Of a stretch of DNA of 64,000 nt, positions 26,154 to 35,606 are shown one piece after another. The DNA is from Desulfitobacterium hafniense DCB-2 (GTDB lineage: Bacteria > Bacillota > Desulfitobacteriia > Desulfitobacteriales > Desulfitobacteriaceae). The position numbers were made by a program, and so were the translations under genes. The notes beneath the pieces are model-generated. The model saw only the letters and a list, made by a program, of their open reading frames with translations, was not told where the DNA came from and made no database searches. How positions within the stretch are numbered: the stretch's first letter is position 1; each line of letters starts with the position of its first letter. The DNA lies in assembly GCF_000021925.1 (NCBI RefSeq), contig NC_011830.1, positions 4,747,001-4,811,000 on the forward strand. Direction: 5' to 3'.

Positions 26154-26183
26154 AAAAGCCGTCTTTCATTATGGCGGCTTTTT
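26154..26183 (+). terminator. terminator of the toxin-antitoxin module
   Basis: Stem AAAAGCCG / CGGCTTTT with a 13-base loop and a T-run, ten bases past the toxin stop. It separates the module from the polysaccharide operon. Confidence 0.8.
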
Positions 26184-26275
26184 AGCTCACGCCTTGAAAT
26201 ATGCCCTTTTTCGTTGTACCCTTAAGTGTAGAATTTTAAACATATTAGACATTATATGATGAAAGGAAGAATACT

Positions 26276-27388
26276 ATGTCTATTCCCCTGTTGGATTTGA
26301 AGGCTCAATATCTTTCTATTAAAGAGGAAATAGATCAGGCCGTCCTGGCGGTTCTGGATTCCAGCAAATTTATTTTTGGTCCCGAGATGAAGCGCTTCGA
26401 GGAAGAGATGGCCCTGTACTGCGGGACCAAGCATGCCATAGCTGTCGGCAATGGCACCGATGCTTTGGTGATTGCCTTAAAAGCCTGTGGCATAGCCCCT
26501 GGCGATGAAGTGATCACCAGCCCTTTCACCTTTTTTGCTTCTGCGGAAGCCATCGCCCAAGTGGGTGCTACGCCGGTGTTTGTGGATGTGGATCCCCGTA
26601 CCTTGAATATGGATGAGGCTAAGCTGGAGGAAAAGATTACCCCACGAACCAAGGGAATTATTCCCGTCCATATCTTTGGCCAGATGGCGGATATGGATCC
26701 CATCCTGGCTCTGGCTCAAAAACATCAGTTAAAGGTGATTGAGGATGCGGCACAAGCTATAGGGGCAGAATATAAAGGACATAAGGCCGGAGCTCTTGGG
26801 GATGCGGGAACCTTCAGCTTTTTCCCCACCAAGAATTTAGGCGGGTATGGAGATGGCGGGATGATCGTCACCAATGACGATGCCTTGGCCGCGGAGGCCC
26901 GCATGCTGCGTTTTCATGGCTGCCAGACCAAGTATTATCATGATGAGATCGGGTATAACAGCCGTCTTGATGAACTGCAGGCAGCTATCCTCCGGGTTAA
27001 GTTCCGTTACATCGATCAGTGGAATCAGACCCGGGCTGAAAAGGCTGCCGTCTATCATCAACTGTTGGCTCCTTTGGCAGACACTCATCAGGTCACCCTC
27101 CCCTTTACAGCTGGGTCGAATAAGCATGTCTTCCATCTTTATGTAGTGCGAACGACTCAGCGGGAGAAGCTTATGGCTGCTTTAACAGAGAGGGGCGTGG
27201 CCAATGCTGTTTATTATCCGGTGCCTCTGCATCTGCAGAAAGCCTTAGCCTATCTGGGCTATCAGGCCGGGGATTTCCCTATAGCCGAAGAGGCTTGTGA
27301 GCAAGCCCTGGCTATTCCCTGTTATCCGGAATTAACTCAGGAACAGCAAGAGGAAATTGCGGTCATCCTGTTAAAGATATTAGGCTGA
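26276..27388 (+). CDS. DegT/DnrJ/EryC1-family sugar aminotransferase (WbpE-like)
   Basis: A 370-residue PLP enzyme of the DegT family. PLP contacts are GNGTDALVIALKA near residue 60, the Asp in VIEDAAQAIGAEYKG near 158 and the Schiff-base Lys in FFPTKNLGGYGDGG near 185. The start PLLDLKAQYLSIKEEID is typical of WbpE/WlbC enzymes, which convert UDP-2-acetamido-3-keto-glucuronate to the 3-amino sugar. The partner oxidoreductase, acetyltransferase and dehydrogenase are encoded 11-15 kb away on the other strand. First gene of the plus-strand operon; AAAGGAAG precedes its ATG. Confidence 0.9.
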   Translation: MSIPLLDLKAQYLSIKEEIDQAVLAVLDSSKFIFGPEMKRFEEEMALYCGTKHAIAVGNGTDALVIALKACGIAPGDEVITSPFTFFASAEAIAQVGATPVFVDVDPRTLNMDEAKLEEKITPRTKGIIPVHIFGQMADMDPILALAQKHQLKVIEDAAQAIGAEYKGHKAGALGDAGTFSFFPTKNLGGYGDGGMIVTNDDALAAEARMLRFHGCQTKYYHDEIGYNSRLDELQAAILRVKFRYIDQWNQTRAEKAAVYHQLLAPLADTHQVTLPFTAGSNKHVFHLYVVRTTQREKLMAALTERGVANAVYYPVPLHLQKALAYLGYQAGDFPIAEEACEQALAIPCYPELTQEQQEEIAVILLKILG

Positions 27389-27485
27389 GTTCATGATATT
27401 TTTTGTTTAGGGTAAATTAATAACTGGAATACGAGGTTTGTTGATTAGATAGATGCAAAATAAGTAAGCATTTGAGGAGGCCCCT

Positions 27486-28829
27486 ATGTTTTGGAATAAT
27501 GGACTGACCCGACGCAATGAGAGTCGTTTGATTTTACTGGTACTGGTGATGCTATCAGCGATGCTTCTTCCCTCCTTTGAAGTTCACCCTTCTTTACCCA
27601 ATATCCGGGTGGATGAGGTGCTTTTATTCGGAATCTTTGGCTTAAATCTCTTAGCCTTTATAGCCAGGGGATTCCGTTTCTCACCTGATGCCCGGGAAGA
27701 GCTTCGGGCACAGCAGCCGGTACTCAAATGGGTTCTGATCCTTGGGGGGCTTCTTACCCTTTCCTATGCCATTTCCAATTTCTATGGCGTGGTGATTCTG
27801 GGAGCCGGCTACTACGGCTTGAGAGACGTGATGGAACTGGTCACTTTCTGCAAACATTTTCTGGTAATCACCCTGGTTCTGTCCATTGACTTGCAAGAAG
27901 GCGAGTTCGGTTTCCTTAAGAACGTCTTCTTAGGAGCCTTAGGCTTTCTCATCCTTTTTGGCTGGGGACAGCATTTTAACTTATTTAATATGAATACCTG
28001 GATCTCCCCTTTCTTCAATCCCCTGCACTGGGATACTCTGATTCTGGGTAACCCGGCCCGGGTTCTGGGGACTTTTGACAACCCTAATGTCTTCGGTATC
28101 TTTACGGTGGTTACCCTGTCCTATCTCACCGTTCACTATTTCTTCGGAGAGCATCTGGGCAAATTCCCTTGGCTCCTCTTCGCTCTCATCGGCCTGGTCA
28201 TCAAACTGGAGTTTCTCACCATCTCCCGTACGGCTCTCTTTGGCATCGCTTTGCTTTACATCATTCTGTGCGCATGGGCCTTTTTCTATCACCATCGCAG
28301 TAAAGAGGTCATGATCAAAATAGGGGCCTTGTTCTTGCTGACTATCATCCTTTTTGCCACGGCCTCCGGGGACTTCTTCTACCGGCTTACCGAGGGGCTG
28401 AATTTCTCCAACAGCACTTCTTTCCAAGGGCATATGGATCGTTGGGGAGTCGCCGTGGGGAGCATCTCCCAATCGCCGATTTTGGGCTGGGGTACCCAGA
28501 AGTATGTCATGACCACCCTGGTGGATAATGAATATGCCCTCTTCTCCAGACGCTATGGTTTTGTCGGGCTGGTGGTTTATCTGAGCTTCTTCCTCCTGCC
28601 CTTTATCAAAGGGTTTATGCATCTGAGAAGACAAAGTCAGATGCTGGTGCACGGACGTTCTTACGATCTGCCGACCCAGCTGATCGCGGCCTATGTGGCC
28701 GTTCTGCCCTCCATCTTCGTCTATAATTTTATGGCCGGTATATTCTACAATCTCCAGCTGATGACTCTCTTTTCCATCACCATCGGACTGGCCTACAATT
28801 CCCTGAAAAGACGACGCGGATTACTTTAA
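27486..28829 (+). CDS. O-antigen ligase/polymerase-like membrane protein
   Basis: A 447-residue protein with about ten membrane helices. The O-antigen ligase domain is recognised by VIKLEFLTISRTALFGIALL near residue 238 and the following helices. The outer loop SQSPILGWGTQKYVMTTLV near 330 stands where the conserved substrate loop lies. It would polymerise or attach lipid-linked repeat units outside the membrane. GAGGAGG precedes the ATG. One of three such proteins in this window, two of them in this operon, so at least one may be a ligase rather than a polymerase. Confidence 0.85.
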   Translation: MFWNNGLTRRNESRLILLVLVMLSAMLLPSFEVHPSLPNIRVDEVLLFGIFGLNLLAFIARGFRFSPDAREELRAQQPVLKWVLILGGLLTLSYAISNFYGVVILGAGYYGLRDVMELVTFCKHFLVITLVLSIDLQEGEFGFLKNVFLGALGFLILFGWGQHFNLFNMNTWISPFFNPLHWDTLILGNPARVLGTFDNPNVFGIFTVVTLSYLTVHYFFGEHLGKFPWLLFALIGLVIKLEFLTISRTALFGIALLYIILCAWAFFYHHRSKEVMIKIGALFLLTIILFATASGDFFYRLTEGLNFSNSTSFQGHMDRWGVAVGSISQSPILGWGTQKYVMTTLVDNEYALFSRRYGFVGLVVYLSFFLLPFIKGFMHLRRQSQMLVHGRSYDLPTQLIAAYVAVLPSIFVYNFMAGIFYNLQLMTLFSITIGLAYNSLKRRRGLL

Positions 28830-28848
28830 AGAAGGCTGAGGTTCCATC

Positions 28849-30033
28849 ATGAAGATCTTAGTCATCTCACATATGTATCCTTCAACTCAAAATCCTACCT
28901 ACGGAATTTTCGTTCATGAGCAGGTCAAGGCTTTAGTGGCAGGAGGCTGTGAGGTCAAAGTCATTTCTCCCGTCCCCTATGCCCCTTGGCCTCTTCCTGT
29001 CTTGAAAAAAAAGTGGCAGGCTTACGCTTCTATACCAGCAAAGGACAGAGTGGACGGGATTGAGGTGTTCTATCCCAGATACCCGGAATTCCCCCGTTCT
29101 TACCTTTTGGAGCATTCCGGGGCTTTGATGTATCTGGGCCTGAGAAATCTGGTTAAAACTATTGATAAAGAGTTTCCCTTCGATCTGATCCATGCCCATG
29201 TCGCTTTGCCTGATGGACATGCCGCTTATAGTCTGAAAAAAGAGTTTCCCGTTCCCACAGTGGTTACCATCCATGGGCAGGATTTTCAATCCACTTTACA
29301 TAAAGGACCTGCCTGCCGGAAGAGGCTGCAGGAAGTCTTGCTGGGTATGGACAGCGTGATTACCGTCAGCACCAAATTGAAAAACCTGGTTAAGGATGAG
29401 CCTTACTATCCTAAAATCCAGGTCATTAATAATGGCATCCATCTTGCTGAGATTGACCGAGCCGAAGTGGGCCGGTCAGGAGCCCGGGATCAAATTACCA
29501 TCCTCAGTGTCTCTAACCTCAAAAAGACCAAGGGCATCGATCTGAACCTCCAAGCCCTGGCCTCTTTGGTGAAAACCTATCCTAACCTGACCTACAGAAT
29601 CGTAGGGGACGGGGAGGAACGCAAGAATTTAGAAGCCCTGGCAGAGAGTCTGGATCTGGGCAACCATGTATTCTTCCTGGGGAAACTCCCCCACCAGGAA
29701 GCTCTCCAGGAGATGGCCCAGGCGGATATCTTCTGTCTGCCCAGCTGGCAGGAGGGCTTCGGCGTGGTCTATATCGAAGCCATGGCCCTGGGGATTCCGG
29801 TCATCGGAGTCAAAGGAGAAGGGATCGAGGATGTCATCGACCATGGAGCAAACGGGCTGCTGGTCCGCCCTCATGAGGTGGAGGACCTGGCGGAAGCCCT
29901 GGAGTCTCTCCTGAAGTCTCCCGATTATGCTCGGAAACTGGCTGTAGCTGGTAGGGCTACGGTTCTGGCAGGCTTTACTTGGGAGCATAATGCTGCGAGG
30001 ATGATTGAGCTGTATCGAGGGCTGTTGGGGTAA
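28849..30033 (+). CDS. glycosyltransferase family 4
   Basis: A 394-residue GT-B enzyme. The N-terminal acceptor domain begins KILVISHMYPSTQNPTYGIF with the GIFVHEQ motif common in this group. The C-terminal donor domain has the nucleotide-sugar site PSWQEGFGVVYIEAMALGIP (E-x7-E motif) near residue 298 and NGLLVRPHEVEDLAEAL. It would add one sugar to the growing lipid-linked unit on the cytoplasmic face. It follows the ligase-like gene by 19 bases. Donor and linkage are unknown. Confidence 0.92.
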   Translation: MKILVISHMYPSTQNPTYGIFVHEQVKALVAGGCEVKVISPVPYAPWPLPVLKKKWQAYASIPAKDRVDGIEVFYPRYPEFPRSYLLEHSGALMYLGLRNLVKTIDKEFPFDLIHAHVALPDGHAAYSLKKEFPVPTVVTIHGQDFQSTLHKGPACRKRLQEVLLGMDSVITVSTKLKNLVKDEPYYPKIQVINNGIHLAEIDRAEVGRSGARDQITILSVSNLKKTKGIDLNLQALASLVKTYPNLTYRIVGDGEERKNLEALAESLDLGNHVFFLGKLPHQEALQEMAQADIFCLPSWQEGFGVVYIEAMALGIPVIGVKGEGIEDVIDHGANGLLVRPHEVEDLAEALESLLKSPDYARKLAVAGRATVLAGFTWEHNAARMIELYRGLLG

Positions 30034-30453
30034 GTTTTTTGAAAGCTAATTCTCCAGGATTTTGCTTTAAGCGTTCATTCCATAAACTGCGCGGAGCAAT
30101 CTAATCGCTCAAGACCGCGCTTAGAATCCGTTCTTTGCCTGAAAGCAAAATCCTTGGGCTGCTTTTCGGGTCTGAGCGTGCAAATACATTAGAAAAACCT
30201 GAAAAGACTCTAAAGCGTGGCTTTGCGCACAAGAGCGAAGGATTTTAGCGGAGGGGCGGTCGGGTCAACGAGGCTTTCTTAACAGAGCGAAACCACTGGT
30301 TCACATCAGGTATTACCTGGAGGTTTGGTGTAGCTGTTAAGAAAGCGAGTTGACCAGCCCCGGAGCTACTGAGTGAGCGTTGTGCGCAAAGCCACGCGAC
30401 CTGACCCGAATTAAGAACCTTAAATAAAACTCCAAAAACGGAGGTAAACACCT
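30034..30453. repeat. large hairpin element (possible MITE or structured RNA) inside the polysaccharide operon
   Basis: This gene-free stretch is almost wholly made of perfect stems. Hairpin 1: AGGATTTTGCTTT (30056-30068) with its complement at 30142-30154, enclosing GCGCGG/CCGCGC. Then TTCGGGTC (30165-30172) pairs with GACCCGAA (30403-30410) around a long hairpin: GCGTGGCTTTGCGCACAA (30215-30232) with 30380-30397 (18 bp), GGGGC/GCCCC, GGTCAAC/GTTGACC, a GA-rich internal loop, GCTTTCTTAACAG (30273-30285) with 30334-30346 (13 bp), AAACC/GGTTT and CAGGT/ACCTG at the tip. It has no open frame of note. The flanking genes are codirectional, so it should be transcribed with them. I cannot tell a non-coding RNA from a miniature transposable element. 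Confidence 0.7.
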
Positions 30454-31578
30454 TTGAAACTATGTATTCTCACCACAGGGCACCAAGCCCTGGATAACAG
30501 GATATTCTATAAACAAGCCCTGACCCTGAAGAAGAACTATGATGACATCACTTTAATCGTTCCCGATGAGCGGGAAGAATATATGGAACAAGGTGTGCGC
30601 ATTATCGGTGTGAAACGGGCCAACTCCCTCTACGGCAGATTCCAGCTGGGGGATACGGTAGTGCAAAAGGCTATCGAAGTCGGGGCTGATGTCTATCATT
30701 TTCATGATTTTGAACTGATTTATAAAGTGGGCAAGATCAAAAAGGCCCTCCCTCACTGCAAGCTCATCTATGATGTCCATGAGCATTACCCTGATATGAT
30801 GAGCATGTCCAAGAAGATTCCCCGGCTGCTCCGGCCTTTGGCCACCTTTGTCGTGGATAAGAGCGAGATCCTCTTAGCCAAGAAATTCGACCAGATCATT
30901 ACGGCGGATGATGCGGTGAAGGAGCGCTTTGATCCTTATCACTCCCATGTGGATGTGATCTATAACTTTTCAGAGTTTGAACCTAAAGAAGTGCATCTGG
31001 AAAAAGAGTATGACATTATCTATCAGGGGGGTATTACCTTAGAACGCGGCGCCTATCATCTGGTTCAAGCCGTTCATCTGCTCAAAAAAGATTACCCCGG
31101 GGTCAAGATGGTCTTCGTAGGTCCCTTTAACGATCGGTCAGGCCAGCGCCTGGTGGACGGATATATCCACAAACATCACCTGGAGGACAATATCCTCTTT
31201 ACCGGCAAGGTTCCTCATGTGGAAGTGGAAGATTACGTGCGCAAATCCCGGATCGGTGCCGTAACCCTTCTCCCTTTGCCCAAGTATTACAAGAATATCC
31301 CGATCAAGCAGTTTGAATATATGAGCTGTGGCATCCCTGTGGTAGGCAGCAATCTGCCGCCCATCACCCGCTTCCTTACTCCTTACCACAGCGGTCTGAT
31401 CGTGGATCCTACCCAACCGGAGGAGATCGCTCAGGCCTTTAAAACCCTGCTTGCCGATGCCAAGCTGCGTCAGGAAATGGGGGCCAATGGCCTCAAAGCG
31501 GTTAGGGAAGCCTATAACTGGGGAAAGATGGAGGAGCGGCTCCTCAACCTCTATGCCCGACTTGAAGTGAGGAAGTGA
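30454..31578 (+). CDS. glycosyltransferase family 4
   Basis: A 374-residue GT-B enzyme beginning at TTG 30454, with GGAGG ten bases before it. The N-terminus (LCILTTGHQALDNRIFYKQA) and DVYHFHDFEL are typical of the acceptor domain. The donor domain holds IIYQGGITLERGAYHLV, VFVGPF and the site IKQFEYMSCGIPVVGSNLPP near residue 287. A cytoplasmic enzyme of lipid-linked glycan assembly. Its last codons overlap or adjoin the flippase gene, so the two are coupled. Confidence 0.9.
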   Translation: MKLCILTTGHQALDNRIFYKQALTLKKNYDDITLIVPDEREEYMEQGVRIIGVKRANSLYGRFQLGDTVVQKAIEVGADVYHFHDFELIYKVGKIKKALPHCKLIYDVHEHYPDMMSMSKKIPRLLRPLATFVVDKSEILLAKKFDQIITADDAVKERFDPYHSHVDVIYNFSEFEPKEVHLEKEYDIIYQGGITLERGAYHLVQAVHLLKKDYPGVKMVFVGPFNDRSGQRLVDGYIHKHHLEDNILFTGKVPHVEVEDYVRKSRIGAVTLLPLPKYYKNIPIKQFEYMSCGIPVVGSNLPPITRFLTPYHSGLIVDPTQPEEIAQAFKTLLADAKLRQEMGANGLKAVREAYNWGKMEERLLNLYARLEVRK

Positions 31579-31583
31579 AATTA

Positions 31584-33002
31584 ATGGATACTCGCCTCCT
31601 TGCCAAAAATGCCACCGCTTTAGGAATCTCCAGCATTCTGGCCAAATCCATTGCTGCTGTCCTGGGTATCCTGGTTACCCGCTATTTAGGCCCGGAATCT
31701 TATGGTGATTACTCCACAGCCTATGCTTATGTAGGAACCTTCATTCTCTTTGCCGAGTTGGGAATCAGCCAGCTGATGGTTCAGGAAGGAGCCAAGGATC
31801 CTGCTGTTCTGCCCCGGTATTTCGGCAACACCCTTTTGCTGAAGACCCTGCTCTGCGTCTTATGTTATCTGGCCATGCTGGTCTTTATGTTTCCGGCAGG
31901 ATACAATGAAACCGTAAGACTGATGATCGTCTTTGTGGGAGTTGCCGTCTGCTTTAATGCCATCAATCAATCGATTTATAATTATTATCAGGCTGTACAA
32001 AAGATCTATCTCTCCGCATCCTTTCAATTTCTCACCACTCTGCTGATCGCCCTTTTTACCATCATCGTTCTGGTGGCCGGGTTAGGTGTGGTCTCCATTA
32101 CCTTTGCCCATCTGTTCAGTTACATCATCATTACCATCCTCCTCTATCTGGCTCTGCGGAAAGAAATCAAACCCCGGACGGATCTTCCCCATCTGGCAGG
32201 AATGGTTTGGAATGGGCTGCCTTTTGGGGTGCACCGGATTTTCTATTACCTTTTTACCCAATTCAGTATTCTTATCCTCTCTTTAACCGTCAGCAATGTG
32301 GAAGTAGGGATCTTCTCCGCGGCCTATAAACTGGTTCTGATTTTGATCTTTATTCCCAGTCTCATGACCAGTGCTCTCTATCCCATCCTTTACCAATTGG
32401 GAGATACGGACCGGAGCCAGCATCAGAATGTGATCGAAAAGGTCTTCAAGGTCCTGTCTGCTGTGGGCATTGCCGGCAGTATGCTGATGTTTGTCCTGGC
32501 GGGACCCCTGATGGAATGGTTATATGACGGGAAATTCAATGAAGCCATTCCCATTTTCATGATTGTGGCCTGGCTGCTGGCCTTGGAGTGTATGAGTTTT
32601 TCTCTGGGCGACATTCTTACCACCACCGGCCGCCAAATGCAAAGAACCCTGGTTCAGGGGCTGGCTCTGCTGCTGCTTACAGTGCTGACCTATGCTTTAA
32701 ACCCTGTAATGGGTATTTACGGAGCTGCTTATGCAGTCATTATCGCTGAGGTCTTTATCTTTTTCGCCTATTATTACATGATCAGAAAGAATGTCTATAA
32801 GATTCGCATCTGGCGGCAGCTGCCCGGCACATTGATCTCCTCTTTGCTTATGGCGGGAACCGCCTGGCTCTTGATTGGCTTTCATCCCCTGCTCTCCGCT
32901 TCCGTGGCCGGGGTGGTCTTTTGCCTGGCCATTGCCATCCTGGATAAGGATTTCCGCAGAATCGGTGTATACATTCTAAAACGTGTGACAGGAGGCCGAT
33001 AA
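31584..33002 (+). CDS. polysaccharide flippase (Wzx/MATE-like)
   Basis: A 472-residue protein with about twelve to fourteen membrane helices from start to end, beginning DTRLLAKNATALGISSILAK and with RYLGPESYGDYSTAYAYVG near residue 32, the usual opening of the polysaccharide biosynthesis (PST) family. It would flip the undecaprenyl-linked repeat unit to the outer face for the Wzy-like proteins. ATG 31584 stands eight bases after GAGGAAG; an in-frame GTG at 31575 overlapping the previous stop is an alternative start. The next gene follows three bases later. Confidence 0.9.
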   Translation: MDTRLLAKNATALGISSILAKSIAAVLGILVTRYLGPESYGDYSTAYAYVGTFILFAELGISQLMVQEGAKDPAVLPRYFGNTLLLKTLLCVLCYLAMLVFMFPAGYNETVRLMIVFVGVAVCFNAINQSIYNYYQAVQKIYLSASFQFLTTLLIALFTIIVLVAGLGVVSITFAHLFSYIIITILLYLALRKEIKPRTDLPHLAGMVWNGLPFGVHRIFYYLFTQFSILILSLTVSNVEVGIFSAAYKLVLILIFIPSLMTSALYPILYQLGDTDRSQHQNVIEKVFKVLSAVGIAGSMLMFVLAGPLMEWLYDGKFNEAIPIFMIVAWLLALECMSFSLGDILTTTGRQMQRTLVQGLALLLLTVLTYALNPVMGIYGAAYAVIIAEVFIFFAYYYMIRKNVYKIRIWRQLPGTLISSLLMAGTAWLLIGFHPLLSASVAGVVFCLAIAILDKDFRRIGVYILKRVTGGR

Positions 33003-33005
33003 CCC

Positions 33006-34349
33006 ATGATTCAGTGGACAGTATTGCTGTTAACCCTCCTCGCTCTTGGTCTTCTCATTGTGAAAAAGCCCCTTTGGCTGATTTCCTTATTGGCAGCCGC
33101 CGTGGCCTTGGAGATCTCCAGCACCTGGTATCCGGATCTTGGTATCCTGGAAAAGGTTTTGGGGGAAGTTTCTCTGACACGCTTTACCAGTATCAGCATT
33201 GTTCTGGCGGCTTGTTTACGCGTGTTTTTCGAAGTGGAGATACGGGCCAGGCTTATTGCCTTTTTCAAGGACCCGGTAACCTTGATTCTATTGCTTTATA
33301 TAGCCTATGGGGCTTTAAGCTTAGTATATTCAGCAGATATGGGCAATACTGTAAAGGAAATCCTGCGCCTCCTGGTGCTTTTTGCCGTGTTTCTCTCGAT
33401 TGCCCTGCTTCTGGATCAGGACTCCATTCTTCTGCCTTTCCACGGGATTCATCTCGCTGCCTTGGCCCTGCTGCCGCTGGCCCTTTATGAAGGTATCTCC
33501 GGAAACCTAATCTGGCAGGGAGAGAACCTCTTAAAAGAACATACCTTACGGGTTAACGCCACTTTTGTCGACCCCAATATTTATGCCCGTTTTCTCATTT
33601 TGGGCATCGTGGCTAACTTCGTCATCCAGATCTTTACTCACAACCGGCGGATTAAGCTTATTTATTGGGCATGCCTGCCTCTTTTACTGATCCAGCTGCT
33701 TTTGACAGGTTCCCGGGGAGGTATCCTGACCTTAGGGATGGTGCTGGTGCTGGCCCTTTTCTTCCTGCCCAATAAAAAGAACACCCTTTACTTTTTAGGT
33801 GCCTGTGCCTTGGGTGCTGGAGTGCTGCTCTTGATTCGTCCTGAAATCTGGGAACGGATGCTTTTGTTTACTCAGGATCTGGAGGTGTCCAGCCCGCAAC
33901 GCTTATACCTCTGGCAAGCCGGGATTGCCATTTTTACGGATCACCCCTGGCTCGGTACAGGTTTAGGCAGTTTCCAGACGGTCTTTCTCCAGGATTACAT
34001 CCATCTGAAAAATATTCCCGACGGAGCGACCTTATCCCATACCACCATCCTGACCATTGCCTCTGAACTGGGAGTATTAGGGCTTCTGGTCTTAACTGCA
34101 CTATGGGTGGCTATCTTGGGCCGTCTCTATACCTTATACAACCTAAATCGAGCCCACCTCAGCGTCTTCAGCGAAACCAATGAAAAATACTCCGTGGCCG
34201 CCGGCTACTTCCTCTGGGCTATGACCGTGTTCATCAGCTCCCAGGGGGAAGGCCGCTTCTTTGAGGATCCCGTCCTCTGGCTCAGCTGTGCCGGCCTCGT
34301 CTTCCTGCGCTTACGGCAGGAAAGCTATCGGTACAGAGTAAGTGAATAG
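33006..34349 (+). CDS. O-antigen ligase/polymerase-like membrane protein
   Basis: A 447-residue polytopic protein. Twelve or so hydrophobic segments include the family helix LTGSRGGILTLGMVLVLALF near residue 237. The outer loop DHPWLGTGLGSFQTVFLQDY followed by a His in LSHTTILTIASELG matches the Wzy/ligase catalytic loop. AGGAGG precedes the ATG. It directly follows the flippase gene, the classic Wzx-Wzy order, so this is the best candidate for the repeat-unit polymerase. Confidence 0.87.
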   Translation: MIQWTVLLLTLLALGLLIVKKPLWLISLLAAAVALEISSTWYPDLGILEKVLGEVSLTRFTSISIVLAACLRVFFEVEIRARLIAFFKDPVTLILLLYIAYGALSLVYSADMGNTVKEILRLLVLFAVFLSIALLLDQDSILLPFHGIHLAALALLPLALYEGISGNLIWQGENLLKEHTLRVNATFVDPNIYARFLILGIVANFVIQIFTHNRRIKLIYWACLPLLLIQLLLTGSRGGILTLGMVLVLALFFLPNKKNTLYFLGACALGAGVLLLIRPEIWERMLLFTQDLEVSSPQRLYLWQAGIAIFTDHPWLGTGLGSFQTVFLQDYIHLKNIPDGATLSHTTILTIASELGVLGLLVLTALWVAILGRLYTLYNLNRAHLSVFSETNEKYSVAAGYFLWAMTVFISSQGEGRFFEDPVLWLSCAGLVFLRLRQESYRYRVSE

Positions 34350-34379
34350 ACCCGAATTTAAGTTTAGGAGATACCCACA

Positions 34380-35606
34380 ATGCGTATTCTGCTGCTAACT
34401 CAATATTTCCCACCGGAAAAAGGAGCTGCCCAGGTCCGCCTTTGGGAGCTGGCCAAAGGCTTGCATCATCAAGGCCATGAGGTTACCGTTGTCACTGCCT
34501 TCCCTAATCATCCCACCGGAATCATCCCTGAGGAATACCAAGGAAAGCGGTTTATGCAGGAAGAGATGGCAGGGGTCAAAGTGCTGCGGACCTGGATCTA
34601 CCCTGTAAAGAGAGGCCGGTTCTGGCTGCGCCTGCTTAATTATTTTTCCTTTGTCTTTTCTTCCCTCTCTGGTATTGCCCGTTCCGGCCAACAGGATCTG
34701 ATCATTGTGGAGTCCCCGCCCCTTTTTATTGGCTTCTCCGCCATGTTTGCCTCCTGGCTGAAAAAGGCGCCCTATATCTTCAATGTCTCTGATCTTTGGC
34801 CGGAATCTGCTGTGCAGCTGGGACTGGTCACCAACCAAACCATTATCCGGGCCACCGAATGGTTGGAGGGATATTTCTACAAAAAAGCGTATAAGCTATC
34901 TGCACAAACCCAAGGCATCGTAACGGGTCTGCAACGCAAAAACGTTCCCCCGGAGGATATCCTCTTTCTCCCCAATGGCGTGGATACGGAGCTTTTTCAA
35001 CCACGGCCAAAGGATCAGAATCTGGAAAAAAATCTGGGGCTTGCAGGCAAAACCGTGATCCTCTATGCGGGAACTATGGGCTATGCCCACGGTATAGAAA
35101 CCGCTTTGGAAGCGGCGGATATCTTACGAAATGATGAGGAGCTCTTCTTTCTTTTCGTGGGAGATGGCTCCGAGCGTCCCAGGCTGGAGGAGATAGCCCG
35201 GGAGAAAAAGCTGCCTAATGTGCGTTTTATCGATTTTCAGCCCTTAGAAGTTATCCCCCGCTATTACTCCCTCAGCAGTATTAATCTCTCCACCTTGAGG
35301 CGGTACAAGCTCTCTGAAGGGGTACGCCCTTCAAAGGTCTTCCCCGCTCTGGCCAGCGGTCAGCCTCTCATCTATGTGGGTGAGGGAGAAGGCGCCGAGA
35401 TCGTTAAGGAAAGCGGGGGCGGCGTGGTTCTGGAACCCGAGAATCCTGAACTTCTGGCCCGCACCATCCTCGAGCTGAAAAGGGATCCCGAAGGATGCCG
35501 GGCGATGGCTGGGCAAGGGCGGGCTTATGTAATAGAACATTATTCCTGGAACAGCCTCATTCGCAATTGGCTGAAGCAGCTGGACTCAAGTAAGGAGGCA
35601 AACTGA
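34380..35606 (+). CDS. glycosyltransferase family 4 (WbuB-like)
   Basis: A 408-residue GT-B enzyme. It opens RILLLTQYFPPEKGAAQVRL with the GAAQVR element of the WbuB/WcaI group, continues with EVTVVTAFPNHPTG and FNVSDLWPESAVQLG, and has the donor site RPSKVFPALASGQPLIYVGE near residue 318. WbuB-type enzymes commonly act just after the initiating transferase and add a 6-deoxy amino sugar. That fits the PglC-like gene that follows by a one-base overlap and the dehydratase gene at 41.5 kb. Confidence 0.9.
   Translation: MRILLLTQYFPPEKGAAQVRLWELAKGLHHQGHEVTVVTAFPNHPTGIIPEEYQGKRFMQEEMAGVKVLRTWIYPVKRGRFWLRLLNYFSFVFSSLSGIARSGQQDLIIVESPPLFIGFSAMFASWLKKAPYIFNVSDLWPESAVQLGLVTNQTIIRATEWLEGYFYKKAYKLSAQTQGIVTGLQRKNVPPEDILFLPNGVDTELFQPRPKDQNLEKNLGLAGKTVILYAGTMGYAHGIETALEAADILRNDEELFFLFVGDGSERPRLEEIAREKKLPNVRFIDFQPLEVIPRYYSLSSINLSTLRRYKLSEGVRPSKVFPALASGQPLIYVGEGEGAEIVKESGGGVVLEPENPELLARTILELKRDPEGCRAMAGQGRAYVIEHYSWNSLIRNWLKQLDSSKEAN

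Noticed and set aside
27981..28652. 223-codon minus-strand reading frame
   Set aside because: Opposite the ligase-like membrane protein gene; its polar, Gln/His-rich product is what antisense of a hydrophobic protein gives.
30034..30453. Small protein gene in the hairpin stretch
   Set aside because: The open frames (for example on the minus strand at 30245-30451) are by-products of the inverted repeats and lack ribosome sites.
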